Of a stretch of DNA of 64,000 bases, positions 18,901 to 27,625 are shown one piece after another (within the stretch, counting starts at the first letter, position 1; the number at the start of each line of letters is the position of its first letter). Location of the stretch: assembly GCF_000703165.1 (NCBI RefSeq), contig NZ_JNLQ01000002.1, positions 1,240,001 through 1,304,000 on the forward strand. The letters are read 5' to 3'. This DNA comes from Butyrivibrio sp. AE3004 (lineage in GTDB: Bacteria; Bacillota; Clostridia; Lachnospirales; Lachnospiraceae). The translations under genes were made by a program, and so were the position numbers. The notes beneath the pieces are model-generated. The model was not told the origin of the DNA and made no database searches. It saw only the letters and a list, made by a program, of their open reading frames with translations.

Positions 18901-19289
18901 AGATGATAATCACTGTTAAGGATTCTGATAAGGGCGAAGTGATCGATATTGCCAGACGTTTTGAAAAGCTTGGATATATAATCTATGCTACACGTTCAAC
19001 AGCTGATACACTAAATGAAAACGGAGTTAAGGCGAGAAAGGTAAATAGAATCAGTCAGGAATCACCTACTGTCATCGACCTTATCCTCGGACACAGAATT
19101 GACCTTGTAATAGATACACCTACTCAAGGCCGTGATAAGAGCAGAGACGGCTTCCTTATCCGCCGTACTGCAATAGAGACCGGTGTTAATGTTATAACTG
19201 CTCTTGATACAGCAAGAGCTCTTGTGACCAGTCTTGAAGATGCTTACAAGGAAGATACACTTGAACTTGTAGATATTGCGAAGATATAA
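15993..19289 (+). CDS. carB: Carbamoyl-phosphate synthase, large subunit
   Basis: This 1098-aa chain contains the two homologous ATP-grasp halves: residues 1-545 with [23 protein letters not shown] and from about 585 with [24 protein letters not shown], each followed by [13 protein letters not shown] or [10 protein letters not shown] phosphate-site motifs. The C-terminal MGS-like allosteric domain contains [11 protein letters not shown]. The frame is open 36 bp further upstream (ATG at 15957), but AAGGAAGG at 15979-15986 sits 7 nt before the ATG at 15993, and the resulting [16 protein letters not shown] is the usual N-terminus. The gap to carA is 58 bp. A strong terminator follows. Confidence 0.96.
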   Translation: [1098 protein letters not shown]

Positions 19290-19314
19290 AACAATCTTTC
19301 ATAATAAGAATACG

Positions 19315-19343
19315 AAAATCAGACTCTGAGGAGTCTGATTTTT
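19315..19343 (+). terminator. Rho-independent terminator of carAB
   Basis: AAAATCAGACTC (19315-19326), loop TGAG and GAGTCTGATTTTT (19331-19343) form a 12-bp stem running into a T tract. Confidence 0.92.
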
Positions 19344-19507
19344 GTTTCTGATTCATGATAAGAAAAATTTTATTATATATGCATTCTTTCTTAAGAATCA
19401 TTTTCTTCATCAAGTTTATAATTATATTTGGGCAAGTATTTGTCGTAATATTAAAAATCGTTTTTACAGTGTCAAATAATTTGTGAAATACATTATGGGG
19501 GCAACTG

Positions 19508-21586
19508 ATGAACGACAAAAGAGATGGAATACAGCTTGATGAAACCAAAGTTCATTTATCGATAATAGTGGTAATCACGATCGCATGCTTTGGGCTTATA
19601 GTTGAGAGCATAACTGAAGGATGGGAATACTGGGTTCCGCCGCTTATCGTAGGTGGTGTTATTGCCATATGGTTTTTACATATCACTCAATATGCAAATG
19701 TCCGATTCAGAAATAATTTCTTTCTTGTCTTTTCCATGCTGGCTGCGCTCTTTCATGGGGTTCATGAGAGCAGCTTCTTTGACATGGTCGTTATTTTTTC
19801 ACTTTTAATGGCGACCTTTTCACAGATAGATTCAATCATTTCTTTGAAGATTATTTTAGTTGAATATCTGATACTGATGGCAGTCCACACTGCCGTAGCG
19901 TTTTCAAGAGCTACTATCGAGTTTAATTCCCTGAATATTTCGAGAATAGCACTCCATGTATCGGCAATGATATGCCTGTATCATGTTTGCAAAAGATCAA
20001 TAAAAAACAGAATTGCCTTTATCAGGAATATTGAAAATGTAAAGGTAGATAAAGAACAGGCACTTATGGGTATGGATGATTTTTTGTCCAGAATATCGCA
20101 TGAACTTCGTACACCGGTAAATGTAGTAACGGGAATTTCTACGCTGATTTTGAAAAAGGAAAAAAGAGATGATGTAACAGCCATACGAAATGCGGGTATA
20201 AGACTTGCAAGACAGATTGAGGATATACAGGACTACACCGAGATAGAGAGAAAGTCTGTAAGTATTGAGGTTGATAAATATATGATAACCTCACTTATAA
20301 ACGAGGGATTTATAAATATTTCGGGGCAAAATGAAAAAAACAATCTTGAAATAGTAATCGACCTTGCGCCGTCGGTTCCGACAACCATGAAGGGTGATGT
20401 GAAAAAGATTGCAAAGATCATAAGACTACTTATTGATAACGCGGTCGCATTTACAAACAGAGGCGGAATTTATATAAAAATCTATACGATCAAAAGGGAT
20501 TACGGAGTAAACCTTGTCATTGAAGTCAAGGATACCGGTATAGGTATGACAAGAAAAGAAATGGCAAATGCGTCTAAAGGCTTCTATGAGATGCTTGAAA
20601 ACAGCAATCAAAGTGCGGGAAGGGGAGGCCTTGGTCTTGGAATTGTGTTTGGTTTTGCTCACAAAATGGATGGCTTTGTTACGATTGAAAGTGAAAAAGG
20701 AAGCGGTACTGCTATCCGTGTAAGCATACCACAGGAGATAGTGGACAGCAGACCATGCCTGTCTGTTGATAATTCTCGGGATAAAAATATACTGTTTTAC
20801 GTCAATTCGGAAAAGTATAAGGTTCCGGAAGTCAGGGAATATATTACCTCCATGGCTATGAATATGGCAGAAGGTCTCAGAGTTAATATGTACTCTGCAA
20901 ATAATTTCGAGGAATTTAAACGTAGTGTGGAGAAGAGAAGATTTACCCATGTTTTCACAGGGGCCGATGAATATTCCGAAAACACTGCATATTTTGACTC
21001 CTTAAGTAAGCGTGATATAGAGGTTATAGTCTCTGCGCAACCCGGCTTTAAGACGTCTGCAGGTAGCAGAGTTGTTGTTGTGCCAAAGCCCTTGTATGCT
21101 TATGAGCTTGTACAGGCCTTAAACGGAAAAACAGGATTCGGTAATACGGAGGAAGAAGTTTCGAAGATTAAACCGGTATACACAGGAGTAAGGGCGCTTA
21201 TAGTTGATGATGAGCCTATGAATCTTATAGTGGCAACAGGCCTGTTCGAAAACTATAAAATGAAGACTGATACTGCAACAAGCGGTAAGGAGGCAATTGA
21301 GAAATTCAAACGATCAGACTATGATGTTATTTTCATGGATCACATGATGCCTGAAATGGATGGTGTTGAGGCTATGAAAATCATCAAAAACGAGGCTTCC
21401 AATAAGGGTAAAGACATGCGTGTTATTGCCCTTACTGCCAATGCCATAAGCGGTGCAAGAGAAATGCTGCTTAGGGAGGGTTTTGACGGATTTATCACTA
21501 AACCAATCGAGATACAGGATTTTGAGAGAACGATGAAAAAAGTTCTGCCCGAGTCGATGATTAGTTACGAAGGAGGTCATGTATGA
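19508..21586 (+). CDS. Hybrid sensor histidine kinase with C-terminal receiver
   Basis: The 692-aa protein starts with five or six membrane helices (about 15-165) and no large extracellular sensor. HisKA follows with SRISHELRTP (phospho-acceptor His 198), then an HATPase domain with DTGIGMT and RGGLGLGI. A degenerate receiver-like segment (about 430-545) precedes a canonical receiver: VDDEP acidic pocket, phospho-acceptor Asp 611 in FMDHMMPEMDG, and KP near the end. GGGGG precedes the ATG. Its stop overlaps the start of the next hybrid kinase by 4 bp, so the pair is translationally coupled. It lacks an HPt domain, which its neighbour supplies. Confidence 0.92.
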   Translation: MNDKRDGIQLDETKVHLSIIVVITIACFGLIVESITEGWEYWVPPLIVGGVIAIWFLHITQYANVRFRNNFFLVFSMLAALFHGVHESSFFDMVVIFSLLMATFSQIDSIISLKIILVEYLILMAVHTAVAFSRATIEFNSLNISRIALHVSAMICLYHVCKRSIKNRIAFIRNIENVKVDKEQALMGMDDFLSRISHELRTPVNVVTGISTLILKKEKRDDVTAIRNAGIRLARQIEDIQDYTEIERKSVSIEVDKYMITSLINEGFINISGQNEKNNLEIVIDLAPSVPTTMKGDVKKIAKIIRLLIDNAVAFTNRGGIYIKIYTIKRDYGVNLVIEVKDTGIGMTRKEMANASKGFYEMLENSNQSAGRGGLGLGIVFGFAHKMDGFVTIESEKGSGTAIRVSIPQEIVDSRPCLSVDNSRDKNILFYVNSEKYKVPEVREYITSMAMNMAEGLRVNMYSANNFEEFKRSVEKRRFTHVFTGADEYSENTAYFDSLSKRDIEVIVSAQPGFKTSAGSRVVVVPKPLYAYELVQALNGKTGFGNTEEEVSKIKPVYTGVRALIVDDEPMNLIVATGLFENYKMKTDTATSGKEAIEKFKRSDYDVIFMDHMMPEMDGVEAMKIIKNEASNKGKDMRVIALTANAISGAREMLLREGFDGFITKPIEIQDFERTMKKVLPESMISYEGGHV

Positions 21587-24500
21587 GATTAAAAGGCTTC
21601 TTTTTAAAACTGATTAAAGATTCAGACAGAAGTATAAGGGAAAGGATTTTCATACTTCTTACTATTTCGGCAGTGGCTGTAGCCGTAATCGCACTTATCG
21701 GTGACATTATCTGCGGTGAGAATATTGTTGAGATCATTGCGCTGGTAGGAATAGTAATCTTTGGCCCGCTTATTACGTACTTTGGTGTAAAAAAGCAAAG
21801 GGCAAGATTCGCCATGAGGTTTCTCGTTATAGGAGTAGCATTTATACTCATGCCTATTATCTTTTTCTTTGGTGGAGGTACTGAGGGAGGTGCTGTTCCC
21901 TGGCTTATATTCACCTACCTGTATATAGGTCTTGTCCTGTCGGGGATATGGAGAGCATCAATGCTGGTTCTCATGACCCTTTTGGTAATTTTGATGTATG
22001 GGCTTAGTTATTATTATCCTGAGCTTGTTATACCGCATACAAGGGAAATGTTTTGGATGGATTCTCTCTTAGGAGTCATTCAGGTGGGATTTGTATGTTA
22101 CCTGATGGCATGGTTTCAGATCCTTGTATCAAAAGAGGAGAATTATAAGGCAAAACAGGAAACCAGGAAATCTGAAGAATTAAATAAATCCCAGAATAAT
22201 TTCTTTTCAAAAATGAGCCATGAGATCAGAACACCGATAAACACAATTCTGGGACTTAATGAGATTATTTTAAGACAGGAAAACTCTTCGGAGGAAATAA
22301 GAAGGGACTCCCTGAATATACAGGGAGCCGGTAAAATGCTGCTTGCTCTTGTAAATGACATCCTGGATTTCAGTAAGATAGAAGCGGGGAAAATGGATAT
22401 AGTTCCTGTCAATTACAAGGTTTCGGAAGCTGTAGCCGAAATCGTAAACATGGTTTGGCTAAGGGCTGAGGAAAAGGGCCTAAGACTTAACGTTGATATA
22501 GACCCTTCAATTCCGAGTGAGCTTTTCGGAGATGAAGTTAGAATAAAACAGATTTTAATAAACCTTCTGAACAATGCGGTTAAATACACAAATGAAGGAT
22601 CTGTCACGCTCCATATGGAACGTCAGGAGGAAAAAGAAGACCAGGTACTGCTCATGTACTCTGTATCAGACACAGGAATCGGAATAAAGCAGGATGCGCT
22701 TCCGTATCTTTTTGATGTCTTTAAAAGAGTAGATGAGGAGAAAAACCGCAAGATTGAGGGTACAGGACTGGGACTGTCAATCGTAAAACAGCTTGTTGAC
22801 CTTATGGACGGAAAAATAGCGGTGAACAGTGTGTATACTCAAGGCGCAACGTTTACTGTTTCACTATGGCAAAAAATAACCAATAAAGAACCGGTTGGAG
22901 ATATCAGCATAATAAGTAATGGTGAAGCGGGACAGCTCTACAAGTACGAAAGCGGATTTCTGGCACCAAAGGCAAGAATACTTATTGTAGATGATGATGC
23001 TATGAATCTTGAGGTTGAAAAAAAGCTGCTCGCTGAAACAAAGATGGTAATAGATATTGCCCATAGTGGTAAAGAAGCACTTGATATGACCTTTAAAAAT
23101 TTTTATGATGCCATACTCATGGATCATATGATGCCTGAGATGGACGGAATAGAATGTCTTGAGAGAATAAGAAGACAGACGGGTGGTTTAAATAACTTTA
23201 CTCCTGTGATAGTGCTTACCGCAAATGCCGGAAGTGAAAACAGAAAGCTGTATAATTCCTGTGGCTTTGACGGATATCTTGTAAAGCCTGTGTCCGGAAG
23301 TCAGCTTGAGGAGATGCTTCTTGGATTTTTACCTGAAACAAAGGTAGAAGCTACTGAAATGAGAAGCATGAACAGAGAGGAGCTGAATACTTCCAAAGGT
23401 TACAGCAAAAAGATTCCTGTTCTCATTACTACTAACACAATCAGTGACCTTCCGACAAAACTTCTTAAAGATCTGCAGATCGATACTATTCCTGTAAGTA
23501 TAAGGTCTCAGGGTAAAACTTATTATGACTGCATAGAGGCTGATGCTGACGAACTCATTCGTTACATAAACGAGGACGGAAGAGAGTTCAGATCGGAACC
23601 TCCTACCGTAGAGGAATTCGAATACTTCTTTGCGAAAGAATTAAAGAAAGCTCATCAGATCATTTATCTGTCATTCTCGGCAAAGATGAGTGATGAATAC
23701 GACAGGGCATGCAGGGCGGCAAGCCTGTTTGACAATGTTACCGTCGTGGATTCGGGATACCTATCAAGTGCCCTTGGACTTATGGTTCTTGCTGCTTACA
23801 GCATGGCAAAGCAGAATGAACCGGTAGCGAAGATTGCGGAAGAAATAGAAAAACTGAAAAGCAGAATTCACTGCAGCTTCATTCTTGCCGAAACCGATTT
23901 TATGACGAAAAACGGATTTGTGGGCAAATGGACAAACAGACTTATGCAGACAGCCGGGCTAAAAATGTCTCTTAAGATAAAAAACAGCATGTTTTGTCTT
24001 GATAATTTATGGCTGGGTGATATGCAAAAATGCTATAGAGATTACATAAATTATGCACTCCCGAAGAACGCTGATCCTAATCTTGATCTCATTTTCATAA
24101 CCTATGTAGATGTGCCGGAGGATACTATTGAGTGGATAAAAGACCTTATAAGCAGCAAATACGATTTTAAAAACATCATTGTCCAAAAGGCATCAGCTGC
24201 GATTTCACTTAACTGCGGTCCCGGGACGGTAGGAATTTTGTATATGACGAGGGGTGAGCAGAGCTTTAGCTTTGACAACTATTTTATTAAGAAAAATAAG
24301 CCTGAATATACAGAGGATTATGTTATAGGTGAAGAGGCTTCTAATGATAATTCGACAGAGGAAGTAATTGATAATACTGCTGAAACACAAGAACGGACTG
24401 CCGACAATGCTGAAAAAGCTGATCTGCCAACCGATAAGGCTTTAGAAGAGCCAAAATGGTACGAGAATATAGAGGGTATAGACGGCGCAGCTGCAATTGA

Positions 24501-24804
24501 TCACTGCGAAACAGAGGACTCGCTCCTTATGGTACTCAAAATATATCGTGACGGAATTCCTGCAAAATCAGAGGAACTTGACAGATTTTTTAACTCTGAA
24601 AATTGGAAGGATTACACTATTAAGATCCATGCGCTGAAAGGTTCATCAAGACTGATTGGTGCAGATGAACTGGCGGATGAAGCCTTTGAACTTGAAAAAG
24701 CCGGAAAAGCAGGAGATATCGAATATATCAGAGAAAATCATGGAAAAGTAATGGATCACTATATTCAGTATAAGAAGAATCTGGAAGTGATAGATAATAT
24801 ATAG
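21583..24804 (+). CDS. Hybrid histidine kinase with receiver, DegV-like and HPt domains
   Basis: The 1073-aa chain reads: six membrane helices (about 22-180); HisKA with KMSHEIRTP (His 213); HATPase with SDTGIG and GTGLGLSI (about 280-430); receiver with IVDDDAMN and Asp 514 in LMDHMMPEMDG; a DegV/EDD-fold domain (about 610-885); a Glu/Thr/Asp-rich linker (about 905-960); and an HPt domain with HALKGSSRLIGA (His 1016). DegV/FakB proteins bind fatty acids. Here the N-terminal pattern SDLPTKLLKDLQIDTIPV, SEPPTVEEFEYFF, VVDSGYLSSALGLMVLAAYS and C-terminal NCGPGTVGILYM fit the family, but the usual SSxLSGT is degenerate (SFSAKMSDEY). A complete His-Asp-His relay is encoded in one protein; the final response regulator is not adjacent. 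Confidence 0.92.
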   Translation: MRLKGFFLKLIKDSDRSIRERIFILLTISAVAVAVIALIGDIICGENIVEIIALVGIVIFGPLITYFGVKKQRARFAMRFLVIGVAFILMPIIFFFGGGTEGGAVPWLIFTYLYIGLVLSGIWRASMLVLMTLLVILMYGLSYYYPELVIPHTREMFWMDSLLGVIQVGFVCYLMAWFQILVSKEENYKAKQETRKSEELNKSQNNFFSKMSHEIRTPINTILGLNEIILRQENSSEEIRRDSLNIQGAGKMLLALVNDILDFSKIEAGKMDIVPVNYKVSEAVAEIVNMVWLRAEEKGLRLNVDIDPSIPSELFGDEVRIKQILINLLNNAVKYTNEGSVTLHMERQEEKEDQVLLMYSVSDTGIGIKQDALPYLFDVFKRVDEEKNRKIEGTGLGLSIVKQLVDLMDGKIAVNSVYTQGATFTVSLWQKITNKEPVGDISIISNGEAGQLYKYESGFLAPKARILIVDDDAMNLEVEKKLLAETKMVIDIAHSGKEALDMTFKNFYDAILMDHMMPEMDGIECLERIRRQTGGLNNFTPVIVLTANAGSENRKLYNSCGFDGYLVKPVSGSQLEEMLLGFLPETKVEATEMRSMNREELNTSKGYSKKIPVLITTNTISDLPTKLLKDLQIDTIPVSIRSQGKTYYDCIEADADELIRYINEDGREFRSEPPTVEEFEYFFAKELKKAHQIIYLSFSAKMSDEYDRACRAASLFDNVTVVDSGYLSSALGLMVLAAYSMAKQNEPVAKIAEEIEKLKSRIHCSFILAETDFMTKNGFVGKWTNRLMQTAGLKMSLKIKNSMFCLDNLWLGDMQKCYRDYINYALPKNADPNLDLIFITYVDVPEDTIEWIKDLISSKYDFKNIIVQKASAAISLNCGPGTVGILYMTRGEQSFSFDNYFIKKNKPEYTEDYVIGEEASNDNSTEEVIDNTAETQERTADNAEKADLPTDKALEEPKWYENIEGIDGAAAIDHCETEDSLLMVLKIYRDGIPAKSEELDRFFNSENWKDYTIKIHALKGSSRLIGADELADEAFELEKAGKAGDIEYIRENHGKVMDHYIQYKKNLEVIDNI

Positions 24805-24840
24805 GTGATAGATAATTTGTAGGTGATAGTTAATTTGTAG
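24787..24840 (+). repeat. Three tandem 18-bp units across the kinase stop codon
   Basis: Units 24787-24804, 24805-24822 and 24823-24840 read GTGATAGATAAT then ATATAG or TTGTAG, with one A-to-T change in the third. Each unit encodes VIDN-hydrophobic-stop in the frame of the kinase, so only the first is translated normally. Confidence 0.85.
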
Positions 24841-24920
24841 GTAAGCAAAATCTTGGAATGCGAAGAATTATTGTTTAATGGTCCCGGCTACAGTTCACTA
24901 CTTGTATTAGCTAACTTTTG

Positions 24921-24964
24921 AATGAAAAACCATGGCGGCGAAATGCCTACATGGTTTTTTCATT
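24921..24964 (+). terminator. Terminator after hybrid kinase pair
   Basis: AATGAAAAACCATG (24921-24934) pairs with CATGGTTTTTTCATT (24950-24964); the loop holds a GGC/GCC pair. The A and T stretches in both arms allow termination in either direction. I see nothing else in the rest of the 420-bp gap beyond AT-rich leader sequence for the sigma-factor gene. Confidence 0.85.
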
Positions 24965-25224
24965 AAACGGAATGGTGTGCAAACTCGAAAAGATAACAAA
25001 TTTGATTGAAGAATTTGTTTTGCCTAAAAGTGCAACATTATCAGGATTTTATCTGTATATAAAGTAGAATAATAAAACATGATAATGCATGATTTCTTAA
25101 TTTCTGAGGAAATTCAGAAAACTGTGATATACTTATCAAGTGTGAAAAAACTATAACAATTGCTAAATGAACAGGCAAGCAATGCCGGTTTGAATCGTGT
25201 TTTGAGAGCGTTAATAGGGGAACT

Positions 25225-25971
25225 ATGTATAATTTAGCACTGTATGGGGAAAATGAATTAAATGAAAATTGTCTGACCTACGTTTGGAGTTATGGTGCGT
25301 TAGTCAGGGAATTTTGGAAAAAACTGATAATCCGGTTTGAAAATAGAATGGAAGGATGGTGTTTTTCTTATAAAGCCATGAAAGGTCTTTTTAAGGAGAG
25401 CTTACTTTATGAAATTTTATCTGCTGAAGCTTTTGACAAAAAAGAGATTCGCACAAATACTTCTCCTCAGAACGAAGCTGGACGTTTGGATTATAATCCC
25501 ACAGTAAAAGCAGGTGAGCTACTTGATAAATATGGTAACAGCATTTTAAGATGCGCCTATTCCTACCTTCATAACATGAGTGATGCTGAGGATATTCTCC
25601 AGGACACGCTTATTCAGTACATGAAAAAAGTACCGGTATTTGAAAATGACCATCATGAGAAAGCGTGGCTCCTTACCGTTGCAGCAAATTTAAGTAAAAA
25701 CAAAATAGAATATCTTGGTATCAGAAGGGCGGATGAGCTTTCGGAGGAACTTGTTGCAGAAAACAAGGAGGACCTTGCATTCGTCTGGGATGCTGTTAAA
25801 CAATTGCCGGAGAAGTTTCGTGAAGTGATTCACCTTTTTTATGAGGAGGGATATTCTACAAAAGAAATAGCTGAAATTCTGAAAAGAAATGAATCGACGG
25901 TCCGGTCAGATCTAAATCGCGGAAGGCAGCAGCTTAAAACTATTCTTAAGGAGGTGTATGACTTTGAGTAA
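25225..25971 (+). CDS. ECF-type RNA polymerase sigma factor with long N-terminal extension
   Basis: Residues from about 97 match an ECF sigma factor: region 2 with YLHNMSDAEDILQDTLIQY and region 4 with LPEKFREVIHLFYEEGYSTKEIAEILKRNESTVRSDLNRGRQQL (helix-turn-helix, shown here in full only as description of positions 200-243). The first ~95 residues (starting MYNLALYGENELNEN) have no counterpart I recognise; a GGGGAA ribosome site right before the ATG argues they are translated. The following gene overlaps its stop and encodes a membrane protein, the usual sigma/anti-sigma arrangement. Confidence 0.85.
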   Translation: MYNLALYGENELNENCLTYVWSYGALVREFWKKLIIRFENRMEGWCFSYKAMKGLFKESLLYEILSAEAFDKKEIRTNTSPQNEAGRLDYNPTVKAGELLDKYGNSILRCAYSYLHNMSDAEDILQDTLIQYMKKVPVFENDHHEKAWLLTVAANLSKNKIEYLGIRRADELSEELVAENKEDLAFVWDAVKQLPEKFREVIHLFYEEGYSTKEIAEILKRNESTVRSDLNRGRQQLKTILKEVYDFE

Positions 25972-27052
25972 ATATAATGAAGTTATGAAAAACATAGTCA
26001 TTACCGATGAGATGCGCAGCAGAATCCTTGAGAATATTGATAAGGAATTTTCCGGCGATGACTCCGGTAAAGATGACGTAAATAAGGACACTGCTAAGGT
26101 GGCTGAAGTAAAAAGCGATGCAGATAAGTCAACAGAAATAACGAACGATTCGGATAAGATACTGAAGTTTATATATTTGTATGGTTCAAAAGTGGCTATA
26201 TTTGCTTTGATAGTTGTAGGAACCTATGGAGTTATTAAGACAGTAGGTTTAAATAAAAGTGCATCCGATTCCACTTCAAGTTCATATGAATATGCTGCCG
26301 AGTCTACAGAGAGCGCAATGGCACCGGAAGATTTATCCGATTATGACGGAATGGCAGAGGAATCTTATGAGAGTACTATGGACGATGAAGAAGCAACTGA
26401 AACAGAGGAGGCTGCAGAGACAGAAGCGGCAGAAGAATCTGCTGAAGCAGAGGAGCACGCAGTGACGGAGGAGACATCTGAAATGGCTGGGAATGCTTCC
26501 AAAAAATCTGAGGAAATGGCTGCAACTGAAGGGCTGGATATGGCAGCAACCGACGATCAGAATATTGCAGAAACTGAAAAGCAGGATATGGCAGCAGTTG
26601 CCGGAAATAATAATTCTCTAATATCAGATAGTGAAAAAGTAGGAACTCAGAAGACTACAAAACCTCAGAAAACAGGAAAGTATATTAAAACAAAAGACGA
26701 ATTTGTAAAGAGCCTTGGTTTTAGTTTTAAGGAATTAACCAGTCTTTCAAAAATGACGGACGAAGCTGACTATTATATATATGATAATGGCGGTGAAATA
26801 CGATATTTCTTTGAAGACGGCTCCGCATATTTTTATATTGCGGACAATGCTGAGTTTGTTAACAATATGGCTCTATTGCCGGATACTTATGAGTCAGATG
26901 AAGATATAGAAATTGCCGGAACAAAGGCCGCTGTATACACAGACTATGATAATAGAAAGACGGTTGTGTGGAATGCGGATAACTGCTTTTATGGACTTAC
27001 TGTAACCTATGATATTAGTACAAAGGAACTACAAGTCTTATTTACTGATTGA
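25964..27052 (+). CDS. Probable membrane anti-sigma factor with extracellular DUF4367-like domain
   Basis: A short cytoplasmic N-terminus (KYNEVMKNIVITDEMRSRIL) precedes a single membrane helix (about residues 70-90, AIFALIVVGTYGVI). An external Glu/Ala/Thr-rich spacer of about 130 residues then leads to a C-terminal globular domain (about 235-362) rich in Tyr/Asp that resembles DUF4367-type domains of sigma-factor operons. The AAGGAGGTG ribosome site is only 3 nt from an ATG at 25958 but 9 nt from the in-frame TTG at 25964, so TTG is the better start. It overlaps the sigma gene by 8 bp. It probably holds the sigma factor at the membrane. Confidence 0.75.
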   Translation: MSKYNEVMKNIVITDEMRSRILENIDKEFSGDDSGKDDVNKDTAKVAEVKSDADKSTEITNDSDKILKFIYLYGSKVAIFALIVVGTYGVIKTVGLNKSASDSTSSSYEYAAESTESAMAPEDLSDYDGMAEESYESTMDDEEATETEEAAETEAAEESAEAEEHAVTEETSEMAGNASKKSEEMAATEGLDMAATDDQNIAETEKQDMAAVAGNNNSLISDSEKVGTQKTTKPQKTGKYIKTKDEFVKSLGFSFKELTSLSKMTDEADYYIYDNGGEIRYFFEDGSAYFYIADNAEFVNNMALLPDTYESDEDIEIAGTKAAVYTDYDNRKTVVWNADNCFYGLTVTYDISTKELQVLFTD

Positions 27053-27094
27053 TAATATGCCGGCTGAAAAAATAGAGAAAGAGAGATTCAGGCA

Positions 27095-27625
27095 ATGGAA
27101 ATTACAACTCTATGCTACATAGAAAAGGATAATAAATATCTGATGCTTCATCGAATAAAGAAAAAGAATGATATTAACGAAGGTAAATGGATAGCCCCCG
27201 GCGGACATTGCGAGAACGGCGAAAGTCCCGATGACTGCGTTCAAAGAGAAGTGCTGGAAGAAACAGGATTAAGGCTAAAGTCTGCAAAGTTCAGGGGAAT
27301 TGTTACCTTTTATTCCAAGGCGATAAGAGATGAACGTGAAGGTCTTTATACAGAGGAAGAAAAGGATCCATGGAGCAAGGATGTAACAGACTATATGTGT
27401 CTTTTTACTTCTGATGATTTTGAGGGTGAGCTTGCAGACTGCGATGAAGGTACCTTGGAATGGGTACCGAAAAACAGGCTGTCCGAACTTAATTTGTGGA
27501 AAGGCGATCTGATATTTCTTGATCTTATAAGTAGTCCGGAGCAGCCCTTCTTTTCATTAAAATTAACCTATGAGGGTGATGTATTGACAGAAGCGATACT
27601 TGATGGGGTGAAAATAAGCTTATAA
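27095..27625 (+). CDS. Nudix hydrolase (8-oxo-dGTP diphosphatase-like)
   Basis: The Nudix box is intact: GGHCENGES followed by REVLEETGL (about residues 38-60), with the Glu residues that bind Mg2+. The fold begins with ITTLCYIEKDNKYLMLHR and ends in a segment typical of MutT/NudG-like proteins that sanitise oxidised nucleotides. The substrate cannot be fixed from sequence. The gene overlaps the convergent GNAT gene by 6 bp at the 3' end. The weak GAGAG site before the ATG suggests modest translation. Confidence 0.9.
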   Translation: MEITTLCYIEKDNKYLMLHRIKKKNDINEGKWIAPGGHCENGESPDDCVQREVLEETGLRLKSAKFRGIVTFYSKAIRDEREGLYTEEEKDPWSKDVTDYMCLFTSDDFEGELADCDEGTLEWVPKNRLSELNLWKGDLIFLDLISSPEQPFFSLKLTYEGDVLTEAILDGVKISL

